From DATBLE01 sp963841405 (GTDB lineage Bacteria; Actinomycetota; Thermoleophilia; Gaiellales; Gaiellaceae): a stretch of DNA of 64,000 nucleotides. This document shows, in pieces, positions 1-8,182 of this stretch (within the stretch, counting starts at the first letter, position 1; the number at the start of each line of letters is the position of its first letter). A program made the position numbers and the translations under genes. The notes under the pieces are model-generated. The model did no database searches. It was not told the origin of the DNA and saw only the letters and a list, made by a program, of their open reading frames with translations. The stretch lies in NCBI GenBank assembly GCA_963841405.1, contig CAWJCM010000004.1:62001-126000 (forward strand), in the 5' to 3' direction.

Positions 1-70
1 CACGCAGGTTGGGTACGGATGGAATCTCGATCCGCTGTCCTGGCCCCGTGGATGTTGCGCGCGCGCTCAT
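1..70 (-). CDS. Possible N-terminus of a gene running off the left edge
   Basis: On the minus strand an ATG at 70-68, preceded by a purine-rich GGGAG about 5 nt upstream, opens a frame of 23 codons that reaches the window edge without a stop (MSARATSTGPGQRIEIPSV...). There is too little sequence to assign a family. The only support is the ribosome-binding-like sequence and the open frame, so this is tentative. From 71 to 225 I see no coding sequence. Confidence 0.25.
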   Translation of the reverse strand, partial: MSARATSTGPGQRIEIPSVPNLR

Positions 71-225
71 GATGGCTCCCTTCGTGTGCTTCACAAAGCA
101 GGCTTACGCCATCGACTGTCACGACAGGACACAAGCGCCGCATCATCCGATCAAGACGAGACCGTGCATCCAAGAGCACGCCACGCAGCCAAGTGAAGCC
201 ACGGGAGGCCTCCCGGTCGGGTCTA

Positions 226-560
226 CTACTTCGTCAGCGGCGGGATGCCCTTGGCGATGAGGTCGACCCCGAAGACGAGGAAGAGCACGGTCATGACGGC
301 CGCGTTGTGGACCGCCAGCCACGCCTTCATCGAGTCGAGGCCTGTCCTAGCCTGCTCGCCGCCGACGAGGTAGTAAACGACGGGCACAGCGATAGTCAGG
401 CTTGCGACGATCACGAAGACGACGATTGAGCCGACCGCGTCGCCGGTCGACAGGCCGAGCTGGGCGAGGCGGTGGCCGCGCCGACCGTGAGCAGGAGGTT
501 CTTCGGATTCACCCCGGCGAGCAGGACGGCGACTCCGAGCGCCTGGAGCGCGAGATGGCC
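226..560 (-). pseudogene. Truncated, frameshifted GAP-type (Sap/LysE-like) membrane protein
   Basis: Two adjacent minus-strand frames join into the C-terminal half of a GAP/Sap family membrane protein. The upstream part (about 560-475) reads HLALQALGVAVLLAGVNPKN. After a frameshift near 470 the second frame continues with QLGLSTGDAVGSIVVF and two hydrophobic helices, and ends at 226. The family normally has about six membrane helices and over 200 residues. Here the N-terminal half is absent and the reading frame is broken, so this looks like a relic. Family members are proposed to export small molecules or lipids; no function is expected here. Confidence 0.6.
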
Positions 561-805
561 GTGTACGTAGAGCAGGTCGGCGCTATTGCGTGACGGTGGC
601 TGGGCGGTGCTGCAGATCCACCGGGTAATAGATACGAGGCTAAGACTCAAGGCTGAGATGCAGGGATCGCGGAAGGCCGCCTTTCCGCGGTCCTCTGCAT
701 CCTGAGCGTGGAAGGCCCGCAGAAGGCAAGAAATGGCGCCTATTGCACGTCAAGCCTCTAGTTCTCTTAGATTCATGCCTCGGGAACGAGGCTAGGATCC
801 TGGAT

Positions 806-1192
806 ATGGCGAGCTTCCTACACACCATGGTTCGGATCACCGACCCGGCGAAGAGTCGGGCGTTCTACGAGGCGCTCGGGTTTCGGTTCTCAAGCGAGAT
901 GGACATCGTCCGAGAAGGCGAGCTCGAGGCGACGAACTACTTCTTCTCGATCGGCGACCAGGAGAACGTGCTCGAGTTGACGTACAACCACGACGGACGC
1001 ACGTATGAGCTGGGCACCGGCTATGGGCACATCGCGATCGGGGTGGACGACCTGAACGAGACGCTCGCTCGCCTGAAGGAGCGCCGCATCGAACCGGAGC
1101 GCCCGCCTTATCAGGTCCGGGAGGGCGGCTCCTTGATTGCGTTCGTGAGAGACCCTGATCAGTATCGCGTGGAGATCATCGAGACCGGATAG
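806..1192 (+). CDS. VOC-superfamily (glyoxalase/lactoylglutathione lyase-like) protein
   Basis: A 128-residue protein with the paired beta-alpha-beta-beta-beta layout of vicinal-oxygen-chelate enzymes. It begins FLHTMVRITDPAKSRAFYEALGF, has GHIAIGVDDLNETLARL in the middle, and ends with FVRDPDQYRVEIIE. The likely metal ligands are His in HTMVRI, Glu in VLELTYN, His in GHIAIG and the late Glu in VEIIE, the glyoxalase I pattern. I chose ATG 806 because the fold begins right after it; the upstream in-frame ATG at 743 would add 21 unrelated residues. It probably acts on a glutathione- or mycothiol-type adduct such as hemithioacetal, but the substrate cannot be read from sequence. Confidence 0.8.
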   Translation: MASFLHTMVRITDPAKSRAFYEALGFRFSSEMDIVREGELEATNYFFSIGDQENVLELTYNHDGRTYELGTGYGHIAIGVDDLNETLARLKERRIEPERPPYQVREGGSLIAFVRDPDQYRVEIIETG

Positions 1193-1380
1193 GCCGACCG
1201 AAATGTGGCTACAAATGTGCTGCATTTTGGGCACCGCCCGCGCTGGTGTACGTGAACTCCGTCCGGCCTGAGTCGCTACCTGCGTCGCCCGCACGCTGAA
1301 GCCTGTGGACTCGGGACGCTCGACTCGATCCACCTTGCTTCTGCGCAGGTGCCCCGGTGCAGCCTTGTCCGAGGCGCACA

Positions 1381-1396
1381 ATCAGATTTATCTGAT
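1381..1396. promoter_or_regulatory. Perfect 16-bp palindrome, candidate operator of the Phd/PIN module
   Basis: The sequence ATCAGATTTATCTGAT has 7-bp perfect arms around a TT centre. It lies 11 bp upstream of the GTG start of the antitoxin, in otherwise G/C-rich DNA. Phd-type antitoxins bind short palindromes over their own promoters, so this is a good operator candidate. That role is inferred from position and symmetry only. Confidence 0.5.
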
Positions 1397-1407
1397 ATGT
1401 TCGTGTC

Positions 1408-1665
1408 GTGACGACACTCACTGCGACCGACGTCGCGAGGAACTTCTCGGATGTCCTCAACCGGGTTGCCGCCGGCGAGGAGATCGAGATCGTGCGCAAC
1501 GGCGCTCCGATTGCTCTTCTCTCCGCCCCCCGTGCGCGAACGCTGCCGGCGAGCCGGCTGCGGACGCTGTTGCAGTCGCTCCCGCCCGTCGACGAGGACT
1601 TTGCCGAGGACCTGCGCCGGATCCGGCGCGAGTCGGGCTACGCGGAAGACCCTTGGCAGTCCTGA
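1408..1665 (+). CDS. Type II antitoxin, Phd/YefM family
   Basis: An 85-residue protein beginning MTTLTATDVARNFSDVLNRVAAGEEIEIVRNG, the N-terminal DNA-binding fold of Phd/YefM antitoxins (TATDVARNFSD..L..V..GE.I.I.RNG). The tail after residue 45 is charged and proline-containing (DEDFAEDLRRIRRES), typical of the toxin-wrapping segment. The start is GTG, 11 bp after the palindrome. It overlaps the downstream PIN gene by 13 nt, so the two are translated together. Expected role: represses its own promoter and neutralises the PIN RNase. Confidence 0.85.
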   Translation: MTTLTATDVARNFSDVLNRVAAGEEIEIVRNGAPIALLSAPRARTLPASRLRTLLQSLPPVDEDFAEDLRRIRRESGYAEDPWQS

Positions 1666-2045
1666 TCGACACCGACCTACTCGTCGAGCACGAGCGGACC
1701 GGATGGCCGGTCGAGGACGTGGTCGGAGGCGAGGAATGGGCGATCAGCGTCATCACCGTCAGCGAGCTCCTGCACGGCGTCTTCCGCGCCGGGGGAGCCC
1801 GTCGTGCTCGCCGGACAGCGTTCGTCGAACAGCTCATCGCCGGGGCAGAGGCAATCCCGATCACCGCCCCGATCGCCCGCGTGCATGCGGAAACAGGGGC
1901 CCGTCTCGTCGATTCCGGCGAGCCGATCGGCCTCCACGACCTCTGGATTGCCGCGACAGCCCTCGCCTACGGCTTCGGTGTTGCGACGCGCAATACGAGT
2001 GACTTCGGCCGGGTCGCGGGCCTGCGTGTTCTTTCTCCGCCGTAG
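1653..2045 (+). CDS. PIN-domain toxin, VapC-like ribonuclease
   Basis: A 130-residue single-domain PIN protein. The acidic residues of the metal site are visible: Asp in LIDTDLLVEHE, Glu in ITVSELLHG, Asp in HDLWIAATALA and Asp in NTSDFGRV. The start is a TTG inside the end of the antitoxin gene, giving a 13-nt overlap. VapC-family toxins cleave tRNA or rRNA when the antitoxin is degraded; the RNA target cannot be predicted here. The length is normal for the family and all four acidic positions are intact, so the toxin is probably active. Confidence 0.85.
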   Translation: MAVLIDTDLLVEHERTGWPVEDVVGGEEWAISVITVSELLHGVFRAGGARRARRTAFVEQLIAGAEAIPITAPIARVHAETGARLVDSGEPIGLHDLWIAATALAYGFGVATRNTSDFGRVAGLRVLSPP

Positions 2046-2217
2046 TTGGACGTTGGGGACAGTCCTGGCGCTGCGCGCGGGCAAGTGCCGCGTCGATCAG
2101 CCGATGCGCGCCCCGACGGCCCGCGGGGGCGCATGGGCGGCCTTGCGCCCGCCGCGCCGGACACGGCGGAGGCAGGTCCTCCGGTCGGCGCCGCCCTTTC
2201 GCTGTAGCGTTCGTCAC

Positions 2218-3489
2218 GTGTGGGGAGAGAGACGCCGGCTGATCGCCTGCGCGCTGGTGGCATCCGCGGCGATCGCCGCGTGGTCCGCCGCGCCTGCTCC
2301 GGGCGCGTCGGTGGCCACGTGCGGCAAGGTCCTCCCGCCTGCAGTGGGCATCTACCTCGGCGCCTCCGGACTCTCCGGCTCCGAGCTCGTGGCCTTCGAG
2401 CAACGCGCCGGGCACCGACTCTCCTGGGTCGCGTTCTCGCAGCGGTGGTCCCGCGGGCTGGCCTTCCCGCGGCAGCGGGTGCTGGCGATCTGGCGCCACG
2501 GCGCTGTCCCCTACGTCGCGTTCCTGCCGACCTCCACCGACTACGTCCCCGGCCGGAGCGCGAGCGGGCCCGAACGGCGGTACACGCTCGAGCGGATCGC
2601 CGCGGGCGACTTCGACAGGCAGCTGACCGCATGGGCCGACGGCGCCCGCGCCCTCGGCGTGCCGCTGCTTCTCTCCTTCGGCGCCGAGGTGAACGAGGAC
2701 TGGGGCCCGTGGAACGGACGTTGGAACGGCGCCGGCGAGACCGAGGACTACGGCGACCTCGACACGCCGGACGGCGCCGAGCGGTACCGCGACGCGTACC
2801 GGCGCGTGGTCACGCTCTTCCGCTCGGAAGGGGCGCGGAACGTCAGCTTCGTCTTCTCCGCCGACGCGCGGCGGTCGGCCGCCGACTGGAACGCCGTTCG
2901 CCTCTACTACCCGGGCGATGCGTTCGTCGACTGGCTGGCGATCTCCGACTACGGCTCGCTCGGCCCGGACGCCGCGGTCGTCCCGTTCGCCCGCAGGCTC
3001 GCCGACTCGGGCGTCTACTCGATCCTGACCCGGCTGAGCCGGCGGCCGGTCGCGGTCGTCGGCGGAACGGTCGGCGGGAAGCCGGGGTGGATCCGTGACG
3101 CGTTCCGCGCCCTGCGCTCGAAGCGCTACGCGCGCGTGCGGGCGGCGATCTGGTCTGCGGGCGCGGCCGCGACGCGGGTCGACGCGCCCGCGGCTGCGCT
3201 CGCGTCCTTCGCGGCAGGCGTGGCCGGTTCCCGCTTCTCCGGCCGAGCCCGCTTCGCGGGCGACTGCCGTCCGCCGCCGCCCGCCCGCGTTTTCGCGGCA
3301 CCGGTCCGGGTCGGCGTGATCCGCGTGCGCTGGAGCCCCGTCCGGGTCGCGTCGTCGTACGAGCTCTACCGCGACGGGAAGCTGCTCGCGGCCACGAAGA
3401 CGACGAGCTTCCTCGACACCACTGCCGGGCAGGCGCGCAGTCACACCTACACGGTGCGCGCGGTCGACCCGGGTGGGCGGAGCATCTAG
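2218..3489 (+). CDS. Secreted GH26-like (beta-mannanase fold) protein with FN3-like tail; one catalytic Glu apparently missing
   Basis: A 423-residue protein from GTG 2218. It has a signal peptide (RRRLIACALVASAAIAAW), a TIM-barrel region resembling glycoside hydrolase 26 (residues about 40-345) and a C-terminal FN3-like domain (about 360-423: RVRWSPVRVASSYELYRDG). The acid/base region reads SFGAEVNEDWGPWNG, keeping Glu and Asn, but the usual His is Ala. The nucleophile strand reads RPVAVVGGTVGGKPGWI, where GH26 enzymes carry Glu (as in P-V-x-x-x-E). It may be an inactive polysaccharide-binding relative. Its 3' end overlaps the convergent gene at 3486. Confidence 0.6.
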   Translation: MWGERRRLIACALVASAAIAAWSAAPAPGASVATCGKVLPPAVGIYLGASGLSGSELVAFEQRAGHRLSWVAFSQRWSRGLAFPRQRVLAIWRHGAVPYVAFLPTSTDYVPGRSASGPERRYTLERIAAGDFDRQLTAWADGARALGVPLLLSFGAEVNEDWGPWNGRWNGAGETEDYGDLDTPDGAERYRDAYRRVVTLFRSEGARNVSFVFSADARRSAADWNAVRLYYPGDAFVDWLAISDYGSLGPDAAVVPFARRLADSGVYSILTRLSRRPVAVVGGTVGGKPGWIRDAFRALRSKRYARVRAAIWSAGAAATRVDAPAAALASFAAGVAGSRFSGRARFAGDCRPPPPARVFAAPVRVGVIRVRWSPVRVASSYELYRDGKLLAATKTTSFLDTTAGQARSHTYTVRAVDPGGRSI

Positions 3490-4502
3490 CTCCAGCTGCC
3501 GAGCGGGCCGAGGTCGAGCAGCCGTTTGAGCCCGTAGGGCACGGCGTCCTCGTCGTCGAACCGGTACTGCGGCTCGCGGACGCGAATGAAGCGGTTCCAG
3601 CTCAGCGAGCGCTCGGCGGTGCCGACGTAGTGCGCGAGATCCGCTGCCTCGACGAGCTCGTCGCGGGAGCCGAAGCGGCGGAAGGGCTCGAGGTAGGCGT
3701 CGCGCAGGCGCAGCACCTCCGGCCCGCCGGGCGGCAGTCCCAGCCGGTGGACGAGCGCTCGCATCGTCACCACCAGGCTGTTGAAAGGGTGGGAGACGCA
3801 GCTGTCGCCCCAGTCGAACAACAGGTAGCGGCCGTCGCGCATGAACACGTTGCCGTCGTGCAGGTCGTCGTGCTGGATCGTCTCCTGGATGCCGAGGGCG
3901 GCGAGGCGGGCGCAACGCTCGGCGAACTCCGGGACGAGCGCGCGTAGGCGCCCGTACTCGTCCTCGGTCAGGCCGTTCTCGCGGCCGACCATGCACGCCT
4001 CCCGGTCGTCGAGCAGGCCGGCGACGCGCGCGGGCAGCCGGGCCAGGCGCTCGTCGGGAACGCCTGCGGCGACGAGCTCGTCCAGATGCGGCGCGAGCGC
4101 GATCTGGAGTTCTGCGTACTCGGGCAGGAGCGTCTCCCAGCGGTGCAGGTCACGGGTCGTGCGGACGAGCTCCCGGAGGCGCTCGCCCCCGTCGCGCATC
4201 AGCAACCAGCCTCGCTCGGGATCGATCTCGACCAGCTCCGGCACGTGACCGGCCCGGACGCGCTCGAGGATGGTGAGGAGCCGGGCTTCGAAGGCATGGG
4301 GCGGCGCATTGGCCTTGAACCAGAGGTCGCCTTCGCTCGTCGGGACGCGCATCACGGTCGACCACCAGCGAACGTGCGGCTGCTCGATCTCGCCGGTCCG
4401 GTCGATTCCGCGCTCGGCGAGTCGATCGCCGATCCAGGCCGTCGCCTCCTCGAGCCAGGCCGGCTGGACCCAGGTCAGCGTGGGATCCGTGGGAACGGTC
4501 AC
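3486..4502 (-). CDS. Aminoglycoside/choline-kinase-like phosphotransferase (APH family)
   Basis: A 338-residue kinase-like protein. The catalytic loop HDDLHDGNVF (about residue 215) and the metal-binding DWGD (about 230) match the APH pattern HxDxxxxN ... D. The N-terminal lobe carries STVMRVPTSEGDLWFKANAP with the ATP-binding Lys. The family transfers phosphate from ATP to small hydroxyl compounds. With no neighbouring resistance genes this is more likely a metabolic small-molecule kinase than a resistance enzyme. It is convergent with the GH26-like gene, overlapping by 4 nt. Confidence 0.8.
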   Translation of the reverse strand: MTVPTDPTLTWVQPAWLEEATAWIGDRLAERGIDRTGEIEQPHVRWWSTVMRVPTSEGDLWFKANAPPHAFEARLLTILERVRAGHVPELVEIDPERGWLLMRDGGERLRELVRTTRDLHRWETLLPEYAELQIALAPHLDELVAAGVPDERLARLPARVAGLLDDREACMVGRENGLTEDEYGRLRALVPEFAERCARLAALGIQETIQHDDLHDGNVFMRDGRYLLFDWGDSCVSHPFNSLVVTMRALVHRLGLPPGGPEVLRLRDAYLEPFRRFGSRDELVEAADLAHYVGTAERSLSWNRFIRVREPQYRFDDEDAVPYGLKRLLDLGPLGSWS

Positions 4503-4586
4503 GGCCCGGGAGCGTAGTCCCGGTCGTCACACTTCCGGCGCACCTGCGGGACAGACCTGTTCGACCTTCCTCGGTAGCTTGCGGTC

Positions 4587-4856
4587 ATGGCGAAGACGAG
4601 CGCGACACCGTGGGGAGCGGCCACCGTCGTCGACGAGCTGAGCGTCCAGCAGCGGGCGGGCGAGAAGCGGTTTGCCTCGGTCGTGCAGCTGCTCGACGCG
4701 GGCGGCGAGCGGCTCGTGCGCTTCTCGTACGCCACCGGAGGCGTCGCACGGCGCGGGCCGGTCACGCTGCGGGCGCGTGACCTGGCGCGGCTGCGGACCG
4801 AGCTGGGCAAGCACCCGGAGCTGGCCGCCGCGCTCGGGATGGAAGGCGGCGCCTAG
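4587..4856 (+). CDS. Hypothetical 89-residue protein
   Basis: A short soluble protein (MAKTSATPWGAATVVDELSV...) with no signal peptide or membrane segment. A beta-rich middle (ASVVQLLDAGGERLVRFSYA) is followed by a charged helix (RARDLARLRTELGKHPELAAAL). The G/C-rich third codon positions and convergent overlap with purQ suggest a real gene. I do not recognise the family; the length and pattern suggest a small helix-and-sheet protein. Confidence 0.55.
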   Translation: MAKTSATPWGAATVVDELSVQQRAGEKRFASVVQLLDAGGERLVRFSYATGGVARRGPVTLRARDLARLRTELGKHPELAAALGMEGGA

Positions 4857-5563
4857 ACGGTTGCCACGACGCGACAGCGAGCGGCGTCCACCAGCGAGGC
4901 GAGGATCAGCGCGCCGTCTCCCGAACCGAGCATCGGATCGACGGCGTGCTCCGGGTGGGGCATCAGGCCCATGACGTTGCCCTGGTCGTTCGTCACGCCC
5001 GCGACGTCGGCGGCCGCGCCGTTCGGGTTCTCGCCGGGCTCGTAGCGGAGCACGATTTGGCCGGCGGCCTCCAGCTCGGCGAGGAGCACCGACGGCGCGT
5101 ACCAGCACCCTTCGCCGTGCTTGACGGGGATGACGAGCCGCTGTCCCGGCTCGGCCCGGTTCGTGAAGGGAGGCCGTGACTGCTCGACGCGCACCGCCAC
5201 GTCGCGGCAGACGAACGAGAGCGAGGCGTTCGCGCGCAGCATGCCGGGCACAAGACCCGCCTCACAGAGGATCTGGAACCCGTTGCAGATTCCCAGCACC
5301 GGCCCGCCCCCGGCCGCGAACGCCTCCACCGCGCGCATGATCGGCGAGAAGCGGGCGATCGCGCCGCAGCGCAGATAGTCGCCGTATGAGAACCCTCCTG
5401 GCAGGACGACCCCGCCGGTGTCCGCCGGCAGCTCCTGCTCGCCGTGCCAGACGAGCCTGGCGTCGCCGCCGAGCGCACGAAGCGCCCAGGCGGCGTCCCG
5501 GTCGTCGTTCGATCCGGGAAAGACGACGACGGCGACGGTCGGGCGAGGCTCCCGGTCGGTCAC
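4853..5563 (-). CDS. purQ: Phosphoribosylformylglycinamidine synthase, glutaminase subunit
   Basis: A class I glutamine amidotransferase of 236 residues. It supplies ammonia to PurL for converting FGAR to FGAM in purine synthesis. The nucleophile Cys lies in LGICNGFQIL and the catalytic His in PHPEHAVDP near the C-terminus; the N-terminus reads VAVVVFPGSNDDRDA. The GTG start at 5563 overlaps the purS stop (GTGA), giving translational coupling. It is the last gene of the minus-strand pur operon. purL, usually the next gene, is not here: the neighbour is an unrelated convergent gene. Confidence 0.95.
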   Translation of the reverse strand: MTDREPRPTVAVVVFPGSNDDRDAAWALRALGGDARLVWHGEQELPADTGGVVLPGGFSYGDYLRCGAIARFSPIMRAVEAFAAGGGPVLGICNGFQILCEAGLVPGMLRANASLSFVCRDVAVRVEQSRPPFTNRAEPGQRLVIPVKHGEGCWYAPSVLLAELEAAGQIVLRYEPGENPNGAAADVAGVTNDQGNVMGLMPHPEHAVDPMLGSGDGALILASLVDAARCRVVATV

Positions 5564-5802
5564 GGCTCGATCAGCTCGATCTCGTAGCTCTCGATCAGCG
5601 GGTTCGCGAGCAGCTGCTCGCACATGCGCTCTACCTGGGCGCGAGCCCGTGCCGGATCGCCGTCGGCCAGCTCGAGATCGACGACACGGCCGATCCGCGC
5701 GCCCCCGACCGCGAACCCCAGGTGCAGCAGCGATTCCCGGACCGCGTCTCCCTGCGGGTCCAGGATCCCGGTCTTCGGGCGGACGAGGACCGTCGCCCTC
5801 AC
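5560..5802 (-). CDS. purS: Phosphoribosylformylglycinamidine synthase subunit PurS
   Basis: An 80-residue PurS (RATVLVRPKTGILDPQGDAVRESL), the small dimer that bridges PurQ and small-type PurL. The family signature VRPKxGILDPQG is complete. It starts with GTG, overlapping the purC stop by 4 nt, and its own stop overlaps purQ. Its presence implies a separate PurL of the Bacillus/actinobacterial type elsewhere in the genome. Confidence 0.95.
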   Translation of the reverse strand: MRATVLVRPKTGILDPQGDAVRESLLHLGFAVGGARIGRVVDLELADGDPARARAQVERMCEQLLANPLIESYEIELIEP

Positions 5803-6662
5803 CGGGCCACCACCTCCGGATCGGCGAGGTAGACGTCGAAGCCGATTCCGGTCAGCCGCTCGAAGGCCTCGACGTAGCGGGCGCGCGTCCCGACGACGAC
5901 ATCGTCCGGTAGTTCCGGGCCGGGCGGCTCCTTGTCCCAGCCGAGGGCTTCGCAGTAGTCGCGCACGAACTGCTTGTCGAACGACGGCTGCGGGCCGCCC
6001 GGTGCGTACTCGTCGGCAGGCCAGAATCGGGAGGAGTCAGGCGTGAACGCTTCGTCGGCGAGCACCAGCGTGCCCTGCCCGTCAAGGCCGAACTCGAACT
6101 TCGTGTCGGCGATCAGGATGCCGTGCTCGGAGGCGTGCCCGGAGGCGAACCGGTACAGCTCGAGCGCCGTTCGCTCGACCTGTTCGTAGCGCTCGCGGCC
6201 GACCAGCGCGACCGCCTGCTCCGCATCGATGTTCTCGTCGTGGCCGCTCGTCGCCTTGGTCGACGGCGTGAAGATCGGCTCCGGCAGACGGTCGGATTCG
6301 CGCAGGCTTTCGGGCAGCCGGTGCCCCGAGGTGGAGCCGCTCCGCTGGTAGTCCTTCCAGCCCGAGCCGGCCAGGTAGCCGCGGACGACGCATTCGAGCG
6401 GGAGCATCTCGAGCCGACGGCATTCGGTCGAGCGTCCGTCGGAGCGCAGCGCGAGCAGGTGGTTGGCGCAGATGTCCCGCGTGCGCGCAAACCAGAAGGC
6501 CGAGAGGCCGGTGAGCACACGCCCCTTGTCGGGGATCTCGGTCGGGAGCACGACGTCGAACGTCGAGATCCGGTCGCTGGCGACGAGCAGCAGACGCTCG
6601 TCGTCGATCGTGAAGAGCTCGCGGACCTTCCCGCTGGCAACGTGGGTGAGCGTCTCAGGCAT
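5799..6662 (-). CDS. purC: Phosphoribosylaminoimidazole-succinocarboxamide synthase
   Basis: A 287-residue SAICAR synthetase, joining CAIR to aspartate with ATP. It starts VASGKVRELFTIDDERLLLVASDRIS, the conserved GKVRE and SDRIS motifs. It also contains VRGYLAGSGWKDYQ and DTKFEFGLD, the substrate- and metal-binding segments. ATG 6662 lies 8 nt inside the 3' end of purB. The length matches the longer PurC class. Confidence 0.95.
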   Translation of the reverse strand: MPETLTHVASGKVRELFTIDDERLLLVASDRISTFDVVLPTEIPDKGRVLTGLSAFWFARTRDICANHLLALRSDGRSTECRRLEMLPLECVVRGYLAGSGWKDYQRSGSTSGHRLPESLRESDRLPEPIFTPSTKATSGHDENIDAEQAVALVGRERYEQVERTALELYRFASGHASEHGILIADTKFEFGLDGQGTLVLADEAFTPDSSRFWPADEYAPGGPQPSFDKQFVRDYCEALGWDKEPPGPELPDDVVVGTRARYVEAFERLTGIGFDVYLADPEVVAR

Positions 6663-7971
6663 GGGCGGCCTCCCGTTCGGTGGTCACTACGTGCAGGCGT
6701 TCGAAGATCCCGTCGACGTGGCGCGTGTACGCGGCCAGGTCGAACGTGGCGGCGAGGTCGATGCGTCCGGCGATGCGCGAGTCGGCCTCGACCAGCTCGC
6801 GGAAGTCGAGCCCCTCGTCCCAGGCGCGAAGGGCATGCTCCTGCACCAGCCGGTACGCCTCGTCGCGGGGCAGTCCGGCCTCGACGAGTGCGAGCAGCAC
6901 CCGCTGCGAGAAGAAGAGTCCGTGGCTCGCCTCCAGGTTTGCGCGCATGCGCTCGGGGAAGACGACCAGCCCCTCGACCAGCCAGGCGAAGCGGTCGAGC
7001 ATGTAGTCGAGCGCGAGGAACGCGTCCGGCACGACGACCCGCTCGGCCGAGGAGTGCGAGATGTCGCGCTCATGCCAGAGGGCGACGTTCTCGAGGCCGA
7101 CCTGCGCGGAGGCGCGGACGACCCGAGCGAGCCCGCAGATCCGCTCGGCGACGACCGGGTTCCGCTTGTGCGGCATCGCCGACGAGCCCTTCTGCCTCTT
7201 CCCGAACGGCTCCTGCACCTCGCGCACCTCGGTGCGGGCGAGGTGCCGGATCTCCGTCGCAAACCGGTCGAGCGAAGACGCGAGCAGTCCCAGCGCAGAG
7301 AGGAGCTCGGCGTGCCGGTCGCGCGGGACGATCTGGGTCGAGACCGGCTCCGGCTCGAGTTCGAGCCGCTCGCAGGCGATCCGCTCCAGCTCCGGCTCGG
7401 TGACGGAGTACGTCCCCACCGCCCCCGAGAGCTTGCCGAAGCGAACGCCGGCGAGCGCATGGTCGAGCCGCGCGCGGCCACGGTCGAGCTCGAACGCCCA
7501 GCCGGCCAGCTTCAGCCCGAAGGTGGTCGGCTCGGCGTGAACGCCGTGCGTCCGGCCGATGCAGACGGTCAGGCGGTGCTCCTCGGCGCGCCGGACGACC
7601 GCGGCCTGCGCCCGCGCGATGCCGTCGAGGAGCAGCCCGCCGGCCTGCCGGAGCTGAAGCGCGAGCGCGGTGTCGATCACGTCCGACGAGGTCAGCCCGT
7701 AGTGGAGCCAGCGCCCCTGCTCGCCCAGCTCCCGCTGAACAGCGTCGACGAAGGCGGCCAGGTCGTGGCCGGTCTCGCGCTCGCGCTCGGCGACGCGTTC
7801 CGGCGTCGGCGGCGTCGCGCGCTCGCGGATCTCGCGGGCCGCTGCGCGGGGGACGACCCCAACCTCGGCCCACGCGTCGAGCGCCGCGAGCTCGACCTCG
7901 AGCCAGCTCGCGAGCTTCCTCTCGTCCGACCACACCTCGGCCATGGCGGGACGGGAGTAGCGGGCGATCAC
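6655..7971 (-). CDS. purB: Adenylosuccinate lyase
   Basis: A 438-residue lyase that splits SAICAR and adenylosuccinate, releasing fumarate. The superfamily signature GSSAMPHKRNP is present, as are the catalytic-His stretch GRTHGVHAEPT and TSSDVIDTA. I chose GTG 7971 because VIARYSRPAMAEVWSDERKLASWLEVE is the standard PurB N-terminus. The frame is open further upstream, but that sequence looks non-coding. About 210 bp separate it from purE, the widest gap in the operon, and that gap holds a copy of the hairpin repeat. Confidence 0.95.
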   Translation of the reverse strand: MIARYSRPAMAEVWSDERKLASWLEVELAALDAWAEVGVVPRAAAREIRERATPPTPERVAERERETGHDLAAFVDAVQRELGEQGRWLHYGLTSSDVIDTALALQLRQAGGLLLDGIARAQAAVVRRAEEHRLTVCIGRTHGVHAEPTTFGLKLAGWAFELDRGRARLDHALAGVRFGKLSGAVGTYSVTEPELERIACERLELEPEPVSTQIVPRDRHAELLSALGLLASSLDRFATEIRHLARTEVREVQEPFGKRQKGSSAMPHKRNPVVAERICGLARVVRASAQVGLENVALWHERDISHSSAERVVVPDAFLALDYMLDRFAWLVEGLVVFPERMRANLEASHGLFFSQRVLLALVEAGLPRDEAYRLVQEHALRAWDEGLDFRELVEADSRIAGRIDLAATFDLAAYTRHVDGIFERLHVVTTEREAAHA

Positions 7972-8099
7972 CAATCGATCGTACCGTGGGCTCAGGAAGG
8001 CTTGACCAGTCCATGCCGGGTTTCCGGCGATCTGCCGCCGGAGCCGGGCCGGGCCCGGCGGAAGGCCTGCTGCGGAGAGGCGACAGCGCGAGGTCGATT

Positions 8100-8182
8100 G
8101 CCGACGCCGGCTCCGCTCGACCGGAACGCGGAGGCGCGAAGGAAGGGGCCTCACCGGAGAACCAGGGGGTCGTCTCCCAGTG
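8100..8182 (-). repeat. Dispersed hairpin repeat, copy A (degenerate)
   Basis: Immediately 3' of the purE stop. It shares a G/C-rich arm (GCCGGCTCCGCT ... GACCGG ... GGAGGCGC, then AAGGAAGGGGCCT) and a hairpin (GGAGAACC AGGGG GGT..TCTCC, 8156-8177) with copy B at 15.1 kb and, over the hairpin, copy C at 63.6 kb. The stem here has mismatches. It may act as a transcript 3' end or processing site between purE and purB. The function is unknown. Confidence 0.5.

Noticed and set aside
9..260. 83-residue plus-strand frame at the left edge
   Set aside because: Low-complexity product without a family resemblance; the minus strand has better signals.
1861..3996. 711-residue minus-strand open frame across the GH26-like gene
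   Set aside because: It is arginine/proline-rich without any motif and lies antisense to a clearly coding frame; long antisense frames are expected in high-GC DNA.
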